From Megamerina dolium (lineage: Eukaryota; Arthropoda; Insecta; Diptera; Megamerinidae), in NCBI GenBank assembly GCA_963854835.1, contig OY978525.1, positions 62,087,355 to 62,151,354 on the forward strand: a stretch of DNA of 64,000 nucleotides, written 5' to 3'. The translations under genes were made by a program, and so were the position numbers. The notes under the pieces were generated by a model that saw only the letters and a program-made list of their open reading frames with translations, made no database searches and was not told where the DNA came from. This document shows, piece by piece, positions 34,232-45,099 of the stretch; positions within the stretch are counted from its first letter, which is position 1, and each line of letters begins with the position of its first letter.

Positions 34232-34782
34232 TTCAGTAGAAAGGCCGTTATTTGTTTGCTTTGATGTTGTAGCTGTTGGTGTTACAGCAGCAGAAGCGCA
34301 TTGTACACTTCACGGTGTAGAGGGAGATAGTAAATCACGAGAGAACAAATTATTTTTTTTGCCTGTATTTATTGTTGTTGCAAATTTTGATGTAGTGTTA
34401 GAGAGAGGAATATGTTCAGGCAAAAGATTTGCACTGTTACTTTCACTTGTGCAGTGTGTATCAACTGTTTTTTTTTGATAATGCACTTATCGGGGGGGTT
34501 TGCGCGAGTGATTGCAAATTATTGTTTGCACACACATTAACAGGCGATTGCCGTTGCCGGAGAGGAGAGCGCTGAACACTCATATTACAAACAAAATGTT
34601 TGCAAACGATATTATTATTATTTTATTTTCTTTGATTTTAATGTTCTTTTTGCTTATTTGTATAAGCCATAAAAAAAAATCAGAGAAATAACTCCTTTTG
34701 TTTTTACCGAAATCAATCACTTTTCCGACTCTATCAAAGGAGAGATGCGAAACACGTCCACTCTTATTGGTGACACGATTCT

Positions 34783-35606
34783 GGTGATAATGATGTTTCG
34801 TTACTTATTTAATCAGCGAATGTGGGCTGTTGCTAGTGGTGAAAATATAAACGGCTTTCGTGTTCCGTGATATGCCGTTCCTGTTGGATGGAGTTGATGC
34901 TTATATTCAATCCGATGCTGGACAAATATAGATGCAGTGTTACTTTTGCATGTAGCACACATGTCTCCTGGAAGTCTGATAGTCGTACCATAAACGAGCT
35001 GGTCTGGTTTGTATACGCAGCGCAGACCTAATAGAATCAGTTGAAGTTGATATCACCAATTGGTGGTGTTGGTTCACATTATTGAAGCTTTTGGCGTTCT
35101 ACGGAGTCTTTCTACCATGCCATTTGCTTGCGGGTGGTACGCTGTTGTTCGTAGATGCGTGATGCCTAAGGCACCAGACAATTCTTGGAACAACGTTAAC
35201 TCAAATTGTTTGCCTTGATCAGTTGATATTCGTAAGTGTATGTCAACATTTTTTATCGAGCCGTTTTGTCGTGCGAAGGCGACTTTTACTGCATTTATGG
35301 CTGGCGAAGCATGTTATTTTCGGCCTAAATCGATGTTCGGTTGTTATGGCCACATAAGTAAGTAAGTAAGTAAGTATGTCCATGAGAGGTACTGCCTCTG
35401 GCCACCTAGCAAAACCGTCAACGATGATGGTAGAAGTGGGCCGATGAGATCGATGTTAATGTGATCGAATCGCTGAGATGATAATTTGTATTTTTGCAAT
35501 GGTGAACTACGTGCCTACCCACCTTTGAGAATTGACATGGTATGCAATGCGATAGAAATTTACCAATATCCGAATCCATGTTCTGCCATACGAAATGTTG
35601 TTTCAC
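34783..35606 (-). pseudogene. CsRn1-like gypsy integrase remnant
   Basis: 35418-35606 holds the zinc-binding end (HFVWQNMDSDIGKFLSHCIPC). 35060-35270 holds the core, with [18 protein letters not shown] and [14 protein letters not shown], i.e. two of the D,D,E residues. A 5'-truncated RTE copy (35296-35375) splits the two parts. Several stops; inactive. Confidence 0.75.
35296..35375 (+). mobile_element. RTE 3'-end fragment (truncated insertion)
   Basis: Matches the last ~60 bp of the RTE at 20147-23480 (GGCTGGCGAAGCATG through GGCCACATAAGT), ending in five AAGT repeats. Inserted in the gypsy integrase gene. Typical 5' truncation; any target duplication is too short to prove. Confidence 0.85.
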
Positions 35607-35961
35607 CAGCCTTGATCAAACCGGGAAAAGGTATGATCAGGGTTGTGGAATTTGGATATGATTGATTTTCGTTGACTTTCTGGAGCGTATGGACGTGCTG
35701 AATCGTTGGAGATATCGCACATAATATAGATGTCGGTTGATGGTAGTTTAATTAGTGAAGTCTTGTCGGACTTTAATAATTGTTGTAGCTGGTCGCAGAT
35801 TTTTTGCTGTTTTGCTATATTTTCATTTATAATGTCGTCATTTGCGGAAATGTTGGGAGCATTGATACGAGAAAGAGTACCTGCGGTAATATTAGTCGCT
35901 CCAGATATATGAATGATGTTTGTGAAAAATTGTCCAATGTAATCGAGGTGGCGTATTTGTC

Positions 35962-36303
35962 TTAGTGATGCGTTGTCTTACTTTTGGTTGAACGCAAATA
36001 CGAGTGGCTTATGATCGTTTGCAATTGTAAATTCCCAATCAACAAATATCGGAAATATTTAATGGAGATGTAGATAGCGAGAAGTTCGCGATCATTGGAG
36101 CTGTATTTTGCTTGCGATTGTGTAAATTTTCTAGAAAAGAATGCAAGTTGTTGGGTTTTGCCGTCTATGATTTGGTGAATGACGGCTCCCATCGCTATGT
36201 CGCTTGCGTCTGTGCAGAGGATAATTTTCGCTAATGTAACCGGATACGCTAATAGCGTAGCTTTAGCTAAGTCGTCTTTGCATTTTTGAAAATAATGGAG
36301 AGT
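35962..36303 (-). pseudogene. CsRn1-like gypsy RNase H domain
   Basis: Reads LHYFQKCKDDLAKATLLAYP, then LCTDASDIAMGAVIHQ, LAFFSRKFTQSQAKYSSNDR and ELLAIYISIKYFRYLLIG. This is the TDAS..GAV / AFFSRK..Q..YS..DRELLAIY pattern of gypsy RNase H. The following DHK motif is frameshifted. Confidence 0.8.
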
Positions 36304-36315
36304 GTTGTCGTTCTG

Positions 36316-36492
36316 ACGGCGCAGAAGAGGAAGACCAAACCTCCGGTGGAAAGACCAAGTACTGGAGAACCTGACGGCGCTTGGAATTTCTAACTGGCGC
36401 CAGCTAGCGAAGAACAGAGATGGCTGGCGAAGCATGTTATTTTCGGCCTAAATCGATATTCGGTTGTTATGGCCACATAAGTAAGTAAGTAA
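36316..36492 (+). mobile_element. RTE 3'-end fragment (177 bp)
   Basis: Matches the RTE 3' coding end and UTR (GGCGCAGAAGAGGAAGACCA onward, including the stop TAA) and ends in AAGT repeats. Flanked by a long duplication TTGTCGTTCTG (36305-36315 and 36494-36504), so it is an independent 5'-truncated retrotransposition. Confidence 0.92.
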
Positions 36493-36504
36493 GTTGTCGT
36501 TCTG

Positions 36505-37260
36505 TATTACAGCGGTCCTATCTCTCTTCTTGTTGCCAGGTATTAGCGCGTGGATATGTTTTTGGTGGTCAATCGCATTTGGTATGAATCACTGGTAAAA
36601 ATTCACCAGAGCCAAGAAACGCCTCAGCTCGAGTGCTAATCTTTGTAACGGTTATTTCTGAATAGTTTCTACTTTGGCTAGTTTCTACTTGACCTAAGAA
36701 TTAAATTTGCCATGCGTCGAATACGCGTTTTGACGGATTAATTGTTAGTGAAAATTGCCGTAATCTGTCGAATACTAAATATCGTACATTTAGTATTCGA
36801 AAAGTCATCAACATAGCAAAAAAACAAAATCAAGTGCTCGTAAGGACTCACGCACATATTTTTGGAACGTTTGCGCGGCATTACGTAGGCTGAAGGGTTC
36901 ATGCGCATGCCCTTCAAATAGTCCGAAGGGCGAACGTTGTTTGGAAATAACCTCGATATAAATCGATTTTTGAAAACAATTTCTTACTGTGTAAGGAACA
37001 CGTGAAATCCTGAATGTGTGGTAGAGAGTATCTGTCAAGAAGCCTTTGTGTATCCACGTATTATCGGGCTTTCTTACCACGTGTAAGAGTGATGCATAAG
37101 GACTCTTCGAAGGGCTACAGACACCAACATTCATTAGGTACTGAAATTCTTCCTTAACCGATTGATATTTATTCGGTGTCAGCCTTCGGGGTTTTGCGAA
37201 TGGTGTTGGACATTCTGTGTCAATAAAATGCTTGACGTCTTTATTGCAAGCTAATGCGAA
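36505..37260 (-). pseudogene. CsRn1-like gypsy reverse transcriptase remnant
   Basis: 36808-37134 reads SPSKSPYASLLHVVRKPDNTW, then FGLFEGHAHEPFSLRNAAQTFQ and LDFVFLLC, where the catalytic YxDD should follow; there a Phe-Leu-Leu reading and a frameshift replace it. Upstream, NEEFQYL and FAKPRRLTPNKYQ match the start of gypsy RTs. Inactive. Confidence 0.75.
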
Positions 37261-37534
37261 TGATTTAATGTAATGTCACTGAATTCTCGTAGTAAGTCGG
37301 CGTAATTAGAATTAGTGTCGTATGTTTTTATTTCGCATGATTGTATTTTGACGGCATATATTGCATGACTTTTAATTTTTGTAAGCCCATCTATAATAGT
37401 GCCTTGTGCATATCTACCAATATGTTAAATTTTCGTAGAAAGTCTCAACCTGTGATATTATGTTGTATATCGGCGGCGATAAATGTCCATTCGAATGGTC
37501 TTCGTAGTCCAAAGTCTAAGATGAGTCGCACTGG

Positions 37535-38250
37535 TCAAAATGTGGTTATTTTGCTGTTGTTTGCTGCGAACAGTTGTGGTGTTGACTTTGCTACACGTGG
37601 ATGATTAGTGGCGGCGACAGTTATTATTGAAACATTGAAACGTCTGCGCCTGTTTCGTCGATCGATAATGAAGAGTTGGTTTGGTATTGGGTTGTTAATT
37701 ACTAGCAATGTGCTATCGCGTGAGATGCCGCTCGATTTAGTAGTTGCACCGACGACAGTAGCTGCTGGTACCGGCAATAATACCATTTTTTTGTGTTTTC
37801 GAAGTTGCAAGGCAAGTTTCATTTTTGTGCCTTTTGTCCAAAACGTTTGTGGTACCAGTACACACCTTGTTACGATTTCGATGATGCACGATGTTCACTA
37901 CGATTACGATTTTTTAGAGCTGTGTCAACATCAGGCTTGGTTTATTATCACCAAGTTCAATAACGGACGTTAACTGTTCTAGTCGTGTAATTAGTGATAC
38001 GGAAAAATTACTTAACACCGTTGTACGTAATGTTTCGTATTTATCTTCTATTGGAGAGTTTTTTTATTATATCGAATGTGTGTTCATATAGGCGGCTTTA
38101 GTCCATGTTCATAACGGTTATATTAAATTGTCACTTTTCTCTTGATTTATTTTTCCAAATTTGTTTATTCGGAAGATTTCTTCAAGCCGTGTAAACCACG
38201 CTTCAATATTTTGGATGTGCCATTCACAATAACAATCGATACTCGTTACA
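37535..38250 (-). pseudogene. CsRn1-like gypsy Gag and protease remnant
   Basis: Gag: WHIQNIEAWFTRLEEIFRIN (~38220) matches capsid N-termini of this clade. The zinc-box trace WYHKRFG is near 37850. The protease region reads NQLFIIDRRNRRRRFNVSII, with the active-site triad lost. Several frames and stops. Confidence 0.6.
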
Positions 38251-38258
38251 CTGAGCTC

Positions 38259-38808
38259 CTTTTAACCTTATTCGTCCCGAACAATTCGTCTCCAAATTTT
38301 AAATCAGCTGGCAGTCTTAACTCGTTTCCAAAAATTGCCATTGCTGGTAGTAGCCGTCGTATCATGTTGTGCGCATCGGTATGCCATGAGGAACATTGGT
38401 ATTGTACATCCCAGTTTTTTTAGTAGTTATCTTCGACTTTTCTCAAATAGTCTTCCAAGGTACGGTTAATTCGATTTACCATGCCATCAGACTGTGGATG
38501 CAAGGATGTTGTGCGAGTTTTGTGTATACCCAACATACGGCACATCTCTTGGAATATAACTGATTCAAAATTTCGACCTTCGTCTGAGTGTAACTCCATC
38601 GGTACACCAAAAAGAGTAATCCGTTGGTTGACGAATACTTCCGCAAATGTACTAGCTTCTTGATTTGGAATGGGGTATACTTTAGGCCATTTACTGAAGT
38701 AATCATAACCACCAGAACATACTTGTTTCCTGCGTTGCTTATTGGAAATGGCCCAGCTATGTCCATAGCAATTCGCTCAAATGGAGCACCCACGGTGTAT
38801 TGGTGCAT
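38259..38808 (-). pseudogene. Gypsy D integrase
   Basis: QYTVGAPFERIAMDIAGPFP and NKYVLVVM carry the first catalytic Asp. The second part is frameshifted (THSDEGRNFES traces ~38590). The C-terminal module PAMAIFGNELRLPADLKFG is at ~38330-38270. The join with the next element's gag is near 38255. Confidence 0.75.
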
Positions 38809-39113
38809 CTTACCACGACTTTACTTAGTGGGACCTTTGGCCATTGCACATTGCTTACACTTCCGAATTCAATCAGCGACATGGTCATGACATCCAACCC
38901 AACTCAGCTATCACTTCATTTATTCTTGCCTTGGGTACCACTAGAAGATCATGGGTGATTTTTCCATCTTTACTTTCCCATGCTCGGAACAGGCAGACAT
39001 CTCTCAAGTGCAGCCTCATTAGCTATTTCTTACCACTCTGGACGTACGCCCTGCTCTTTGTATTTCATAATCTTTAAGAGATCTGGATCGTTCAATTGAT
39101 CTTCCTGAACACG

Positions 39114-39472
39114 TTAGGTGGTCCATGACTCTTTCGGCAATATATTCATAAGTCGTATGTCGACAACGTGCTCCTTGCTTTCCAGTCGACAACAATGTTT
39201 ACATTCCATTTTGCAAGGACGACGAGATAGAACATCCGCGTTGCCCTGATGTCCTCCTTTACGATGTTCGATAGTAAAATCATAACTCTGCGGCCTTTCA
39301 ATCCAGCGCGCCAATTGTCCTTCTGGGTTCTTAAATTGTAATAACCACCTTATCGCTGCGTGGTCAGTTCTTAGATGAAATGACTGACCGTACAAGTATT
39401 TATGGAAATACTTTACACATTCCATTATTGCGAGCAACTCTTCGAGTGACACAGTATTTTCTTTCTGGCTTC
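39114..39472 (-). pseudogene. Gypsy D RNase H domain
   Basis: Reads MSLEELLAIMECVKYFHKYL, then FHLRTDHAAIRWLLQFKNPE, LARWIERPQSYDF and GNADVLSRRPC, the standard end of a gypsy RNase H. The N-terminal half with its catalytic residues is missing. Confidence 0.8.
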
Positions 39473-39600
39473 GACAGGATTTTATTATTATTATCGTTGG
39501 GTGGGTGTTGCACCGCGACCTATAAGATCTATTGTGCCCCCTTCGCAGAGCTAGAGTGTGTCTCTTAGCCCAGTTCCCTCGATGAATTATAGTGTTGGTC

Positions 39601-40330
39601 CTACTTCACAAAGTTAAGTTCATCCTCGGGTATGATGAAATCTCCCAGGTATTTCCTTCTCTTGTACATCAGTGCAGGACAAGTTCCTACCACATGTTGT
39701 GCGGTCTCGTCCTCTTCCCTGCAGAACTTACAGAGAGCATCAGAGAAAATTCCCAGTTTTGTTAGGTGATAATTCAGCCTACAGTGCCCTGTTAATAATC
39801 CCGTAATAATTCGCAATGTCCCCAGCGCTAGTTTGGAGTGTGTTAGCCCCGATAAGTGTTCCCAGTATAAGCTTCTTTGTCTATCTTTTTCTTCCCAGAT
39901 GATACGGGAGATATTACCCGATCCTAATCCACAAAATGGTTCAGGCCCTACAAATGGAGTTGATGCTCCTTTCCTGGCAAGCTTTTCTGCCATTTCGTTT
40001 CCATTGATCCCTACATGCCCCGGAACCCATTGAATCCACACCTGATTGAGTTGGCTCAGGATGTTCAGTTTTTCAATGCACTCCATCACCGAGTTTGATG
40101 TAACCTGGTAAGATTTGAGTGCTTTGATAGCTGCCTGGCTGTCACTCGGTATTACTATTCTGCGATTCCGGTAATTTCGTTCGAGATTAAAATGCGCACA
40201 TCTATCTATCGCGTAGACTTCCACTTGAAAGATAGAGGTGTTCTTACTTAATGGTTCATGGTATTTTTTCCCTGGTCCGAATACACCTGCCCCGGCTCCA
40301 TCGTCGGCGAGGGAACCGTCGGTGTATCAT
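39601..40330 (-). pseudogene. LOA RNase H domain and C-terminus
   Basis: RNase HI fold: IVIPSDSQAAIKALKSYQV (Asp), VWIQWVPGHVGINGNEMAEK (His and Asp), ARKGAS. A Cys/His region follows (LCKFCREEDETAQHVVGTC), common at the end of LOA and Jockey-group proteins. The first catalytic Asp lies in the frameshifted stretch around 40250-40330. It removes RNA from the RNA-DNA hybrid. Confidence 0.8.
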
Positions 40331-40681
40331 GTTATCATGTACTGGTTGTATGTTTTCGATATACCTTCCCAATGTTTTTTGCTACTAAGCTCAGTTTTAA
40401 AGTGAGTCTTAAAGCTGAACGTTGGGAGTATCGCTTCCCTTGGCATCGAGATTTCAGGAAGTTGCTCAGCGAGAAGTTCTATCTTCCTTCGGTTGAGATA
40501 ACTGCCTGTGCTGACGTTGTCCCAGCTACCCTCAAAATTGCCCTCCTGGCTTGGGACTGGATGTATGAAGGGGATTAAAATCCAAGAGTATCTCCATTGA
40601 TGCCGTTGGACATGTTCGCATAGCTCCCGTGATACATACACATGCAAGTCTTTGTAACTTGCTAAGAGTGTTAATTACTGT

Positions 40682-41864
40682 CTACTGCTTCGTGCACTTT
40701 TCCCAGACTAATGCCCCGTAGGTTATCATTGGCCTGACAATTGCTGTATATATCCATCGCAGAATTTTTGGGGTACAGCCCCAACATTTACCCGCAATAG
40801 TTCTACACGTCATGAAAGTTTTGATAGCTTTCTGTTTTATGTCCTCAATGTGGGTTTTCCACAATAATTTCTGATCTAAGTAAATACCCAAGAATATTAC
40901 TAATTTCTGAAATTCTATCTCTACACCGTCTAAACGGATAGGTTTAAGATTCGTAAGTTTATACTTCCGTGTGAATAGTACAATCGTTGTTTTTGCCGGA
41001 TTGATGTTCAGCCCCACCGTGACGCACCAACCCTTCGTTAGTTTGAATCCTAGCTGTATTCTGTCACGTAGAGTGTCCTGAAATTTACCTCTACAGATGA
41101 TGACTATGTCGTCTGCATAGCAATGAAATGACAAACCATTGGTTTCCAATTTTTCCAATAGCTCTTCTTGTAAGAGCTCTTCTGATAGCGGCATGTGAAG
41201 TATTGTCGAAGGCACCTTCTATGTCTAGAAAGGAGCATAGCAACATTTCCTTCTTTTCCAGACTGTCCTGCAGTAAGCTCGTCAGTTGATGTAGAGCAGT
41301 TTCAGTGGAATGCCCTGCTCTATAAGCATGGTGACAAGAGTCTAGCGGATTTCTCACTAAAACTGTGGTCCATATGTAGCTATCTACAACTTTTTCAAAA
41401 GTTTTTAGAACAAAGGATGTTAGGCAGATTGCCCTGAAAGATTTAGGATGAAGCGGGTCCATCTTTGCCCTTCTCCATATCCCAGGTATGTAACCTAGCG
41501 CTATACTGCTTCTTGCTATTTTCGTCAATGGACTTAACGACTGCTCTATACCGTTCTGAAGTAAGGCAGGAAAAATTCCGTCTACTCCAGGTGATTTCAA
41601 TGGTTTAAAGGTGTTAATTGCCCATCTGATCCGAGGTTCTGTGCGGATTTCACTTGCCAAGATCCTTTTATTCCTGCTTATTCTTCCCAGGTTTTCAGCA
41701 TGTCCTGTCCCTGCTTCCACGAATGTGGAAGATCCTGGGAAGTGTGTGTCAGGAAGTAATTTTACTCTTTCTTCTTCGTTTTCCGTGAAGGAACCATCTC
41801 CTTTTTTAAGGTTGGTGGATGATATACTACTGCCTTTGGTTAACACTTTATAGAGTTTTGACAC
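40682..41864 (-). pseudogene. LOA reverse transcriptase
   Basis: Two overlapping frames. 41864-41091: FKPLKSPGVDGIFPALLQ, HPKSFRAICLTSFVLKTFEK, SFLDIEGAFDNTSH. 41215-40682: the catalytic FHCYADDIVIIC, GLNINPAKTTIVLFT, KVRPMITYGALVW-like end (IVRPMITYGALVW). A frameshift near 41150 separates them, and a 98-bp tandem duplication (41819-42014) lies just upstream. Inactive. Confidence 0.85.
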
Positions 41865-42014
41865 CTCAGTGGTGTGCTAAATGCTTTCGCAGAAGTTTCT
41901 GAAACTTTTGCGTTTTATGATATACTACTGCCTTTGGTTAACACTTTATAGAGTTTTGACACCTCAGTGGTGTGCTAAATGCTTTCGCAGAAGTTTCTGA
42001 AACTTTTGCGTTTT
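41819..42014. repeat. 98-bp tandem duplication in the LOA RT region
   Basis: The segment starting TGATATACTACTGCC occurs at 41819 and again at 41917, essentially identical over 98 bp. Since 98 is not a multiple of 3, the duplication by itself shifts the reading frame. It looks recent and local to this copy. Confidence 0.92.
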
Positions 42015-42049
42015 GCTTCCCTAATCTCTTTATTGTAGAGTGTTAGAGT

Positions 42050-42810
42050 TTTTCTGTATTCGGTCGAATCCCCGGTAATTTTTTATCTATTGGATAACCT
42101 TCGAAACTCCGTTCTTAGTTTCATTCATGGTAGAGCTCACCTTGCTTATTGGACAACTGTCCTCATATAAATCAATAATTAACTATTTGAAACTTTCTAC
42201 CGTAGTTTATAGTTGTATTTTATTTCTGATGCAATCGCCTAATGTTAGTTGTCTTAGGTTTACATTCAGATTATTTAAGTATTTTTCCCAGTGTGTTTTT
42301 CTCGGATTCCTTACAATTCTTTGCGTTAATTGCTCTCCCTCTATGTCAAATCGCAATATTCTGTGGTCGGACATTGATGGTTCGTTGGATACTACCCAAT
42401 TCCTAACGAAAGTTGGTGTATCACCCACATTTAAAATTTCTAATTTATTACTAATGATAAATTCAAGAAAGTACTCACCACGCTTGTTGGTATCCGTGCT
42501 CCCCCATGCCTCGTTATGTGCATTGGCATCACATCCAAGAATGTCATGTCACGTGTACCCAGGAAGACACAAGTATTTCATATTTTTCGCTAGTACTATG
42601 CAAGCTCTTGGGTTTACACACCCGATGTCCCATATTAAATGCGTATTGGATGCAGCCAACCCTCTGATTTGGCCCCTGAATGCCCAAGGTTCCCGGGCCA
42701 GTACTATGCTCAGATTGGACCTGAGTGTTGCTCTAGCGATGACTGCCGAGGTGGAGATTGATTTGAGCAACTCTAATGCTGGCCATCTCCTCATTACTGG
42801 CATACCACTC
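42050..42810 (-). pseudogene. LOA APE endonuclease remnant
   Basis: Minus-strand pieces: AFRGQIRGLAASNTHLIWDI and MKYLCLPGY (42549-42803), the CDANAHNEAWGSTDTN-type block around 42540-42470, and VSNEPSMSDHRILRFDIEG (42207-42428), with the SDH active-site motif. Spread over two frames. It cuts target DNA to prime reverse transcription. Confidence 0.75.
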
Positions 42811-43081
42811 TCTTATTCGCATCGCTCTCCGCCAGTGCATCATCGATGTCTGCCGGGAGTACTCTGTCGGAATCTACTTCGGTCAGTCTTAGCGCTGACC
42901 GAAGTCATCTCGCTCCTAACCACTTCATTTGCCACTTCTTTTAGGATCTCCTTGGCTTCGGCTGAGTTTTGCTCAATTGTGGTCTCTGCGTCTGGAAGTT
43001 TTCCTAATGCACGTCCCTTATGCAGATGTACTGGGATCTTGCCAAATCTGTAGGCCACTCTGCAGTCTTTGGCTTTAATCA

Positions 43082-43980
43082 CTTCAAGCGATCAGTCATC
43101 GATGTCGATCGTTAATAGCTTCCCGTTCTTCTCGTCCTTGCAGCTAAAGATTCTCCAGAGATTGGTGCTCAGCGCTTTATTCTGAGTTACCATCAAATCA
43201 AGGAGTTTCTTATCGTCGGTACCCGCTGCTCGAGGAAGGTATACCGTCATCAAATGTACACCAGGGATAGCATCTCCAGTGCATGTAGTCACCCAGATAG
43301 CCTTGGTATCGTCGCTTTCAAGCATTCAGCAGCCGTTACGGTATAACAATCAACCAGGATGAGGCGTGGTCGAAAGTGGATGCCGTCAAATTCAAATTCG
43401 GTTTCAGAACCCTTGAACATCTCATCTATCAGAAAAGTTTCGAGTTGCTCCTGCTCCTCGCGCGAAAGGGTGACCTCTGGGTGAGATTTCGGGATTATAG
43501 CCAGTCTAACGCCTTCGGTGACATTGGCGTAGCTGACATCCGCTTTCCTGGTGATCGCCTCTGGTCTCGGAGCAGGTCTTGCCAACTTTCTTGTCGCAAC
43601 CCCCGGTGCAGTGTCAAAAGCCCTGTTTCTTTTGCCAGCATTGCCATCAGTTGGACTAATTTCTGTAGAGCCCCTCTTCCTTGTGACAGAGGTGCTCTTA
43701 GGGAGATTGAGCACTTTCTGTTTGACTTCCTCGGGCGTTAAGCACTCATTGAGATAGCGCATTTGGTACCCGTCCCACTCAGATCGGTTGCCTTTCTTGC
43801 AGCGCCAAAGACGGGAAGCTGCCTATTCTGTCCAGTACTTATAGAGGACTGTGTAGTTGCGGCCTTGGATGTCGAAGCACCCTCAGCAGCCACAGTTCCT
43901 CTACTTTCCTTCCGTTTCTCGGGTCCAGTTACCGTGTCCGTCTTGTCTTGTCTCTGCTACCTTTGCCCTCCGTCTGTCCT
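43082..43980 (-). pseudogene. LOA ORF1 with DUF4780-like domain
   Basis: 43289-43762 reads a Lys/Arg-rich linker, then SYANVTEGVRLAIIPKSHPE and EFDGIHFRPRLILVDCYT. The next frame (43092-43325) continues AIWVTTCTGDAIPGVHLMTV. This arrangement is characteristic of LOA-clade ORF1 proteins (DUF4780), which are thought to bind element RNA. An N-terminal Ser/Thr/Ala-rich part (43763-43980) is in a third frame. At least two frameshifts. Confidence 0.75.
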
Positions 43981-44198
43981 CTTCATTTAGGAGTTAGAAC
44001 CTGTAGTTCAGTATTGAGAACATTACGTTCCACCTTATCCGCCAGTTGAGAAGCAGTCTGAGAACTTGCTAATTTGGAAATCTTATTAAAATTTGGCGTG
44101 TCCATATTTAATCCCATGAGTGTGGGGGAAAGGAAGGTCCGTCGTGTCATAGCCCCCAATAACACGATAAGCCCACGGTTACTCACTGAGCCGGACAG

Positions 44199-45000
44199 GT
44201 ATCAGTGAGGTTCATAAGCCTAAGAAGCTTCTTAACTCGTGAAGATTCGACGGAATAGGCCATCTGTACTTTCTCCTCGTCGGTATGTACCGCTTCTGTT
44301 GTTACTTTATGACCAAGATATTTAACTTCTCACCTGAAGAGTGAACACTTTTTCATATTCAGTTTAAACCCTGTTGATTGTTTACGCTCAAATACTTCTT
44401 TCAACTTTTCTAGGTGGTCGTTAAAATCTTTTCCCATCACGATAATGTCATCGAGGTACACCAAGCATGTTTTTCAGTGCAGTCCTCTGAGTACACGATC
44501 CATCAAACGTTCGAAGTAGCTGGCGCCAATACTGAAAGATGTTTTTTCTTTGTCCTCCTTACCAAGTTCCACTTGCCAGTAGCCACTTTGTAGATCAAGA
44601 GTGGAGATTCACTTCGCACCAGATAGCGTGTCCAGAGTGTCACCGATTCTTGGCAGTAGATAGCTGTCTTTTTTCGTAATATCATTTAGCTTTCTGAAAT
44701 CCACACAGAATAGAGTACTTCCATTCTTCTTCTTTACCAGCACAACTGGTGAACTCCATGGACTCGCTGATGGTTCAATAACACCTTGTTTCTGCATACC
44801 GGTAATGGCTTCATCTCTTTTAGCCAGTAGAACTCGTCGTGGTGCCTGACGAATTGGTCTAGAATCACCGGTGTCAATGTGATGCTACACGATGCTTGCT
44901 CGTCCTCCAGTTTTTCCATTTGAAGAAAAACTGGAGGACTGGAACTGTACTGCTCCAATAATTATGAAGCCCTTTCTTTTTGCTGTTTGGTAAGCACACC
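44199..45000 (-). pseudogene. Gypsy D reverse transcriptase
   Basis: QGVIEPSASPWSSPVVLVKK and LFCVDFRKLNDITKKDSYLL (44609-44797), a frameshifted LDLQSGYWQV trace, then CLVYLDDIIVMGKDF (~44455) with the catalytic YLDD, and KLNMKKCSLF. Ends at the LOA insertion. Several stops. Confidence 0.8.
44902..44939. repeat. Perfect 15-bp hairpin in gypsy D
   Basis: GTCCTCCAGTTTTTC and its exact reverse complement, separated by 8 bases. It interrupts otherwise recognisable gypsy coding sequence, suggesting a local inverted duplication. Confidence 0.85.
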
Positions 45001-45099
45001 TGCCCATTCTTCCATATGTGCTTTCAATTCCACTCTAACAGTTCCTGATCTTCCACCTTTTATCGACGAATCTTTTTCGCAGTCTACTACGGCAGTAAC

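Larger units (their letters stand above)
30451..34772 (-). mobile_element. Jockey element B, full length
   Basis: 4322 bp flanked by a perfect 10-bp duplication ACACGATTCT (30441-30450 and 34773-34782). The minus-strand 3' end is A-rich with an AATAAA motif, and the 5' end starts CACCAATAAGAGTGGACGTG. It encodes a Gag-like ORF1 and an endonuclease-RT ORF2. It is the best reference for reading the older Jockey A. Confidence 0.92.
30116..38250 (-). mobile_element. CsRn1-like Ty3/gypsy, decayed, interrupted by Jockey B and RTE tails
   Basis: Minus-strand gypsy pieces in the right order: a probable 3' LTR (30116-30374, after the purine tract AGGAGGGCGA), integrase (34783-35606), RNase H (35990-36303), RT (36505-37200), protease and the Gag zinc motif (37535-37870), and Gag (37870-38250). 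The Gag motif (WYHKRFG-KAQK, CN) near 37840 resembles the Cys-His-His-Cys box peculiar to the CsRn1 clade. Jockey B (30451-34772) and two RTE 3' tails inserted later. No 5' LTR is seen. Confidence 0.65.
39479..44192 (-). mobile_element. LOA-clade non-LTR retrotransposon
   Basis: About 4.7 kb on the minus strand, flanked by a short duplication GACAGG (39473-39478 and 44193-44198). The minus-strand 3' end is a (TAA)n-like tail (39480-39495). It carries a DUF4780-type ORF1, an APE endonuclease, a reverse transcriptase and a C-terminal RNase H, the combination seen in the LOA clade (Loa, Bilbo). Confidence 0.82.

Noticed and set aside
35962..36435. 157-codon minus-strand frame as one protein
   Set aside because: Its first ~40 codons are antisense RTE tail; only the part after about 36303 going leftward is gypsy RNase H.
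42127..43053. 308-codon plus-strand open frame
   Set aside because: It is antisense to the LOA endonuclease and ORF1, whose conserved motifs read on the minus strand; its own translation matches nothing.
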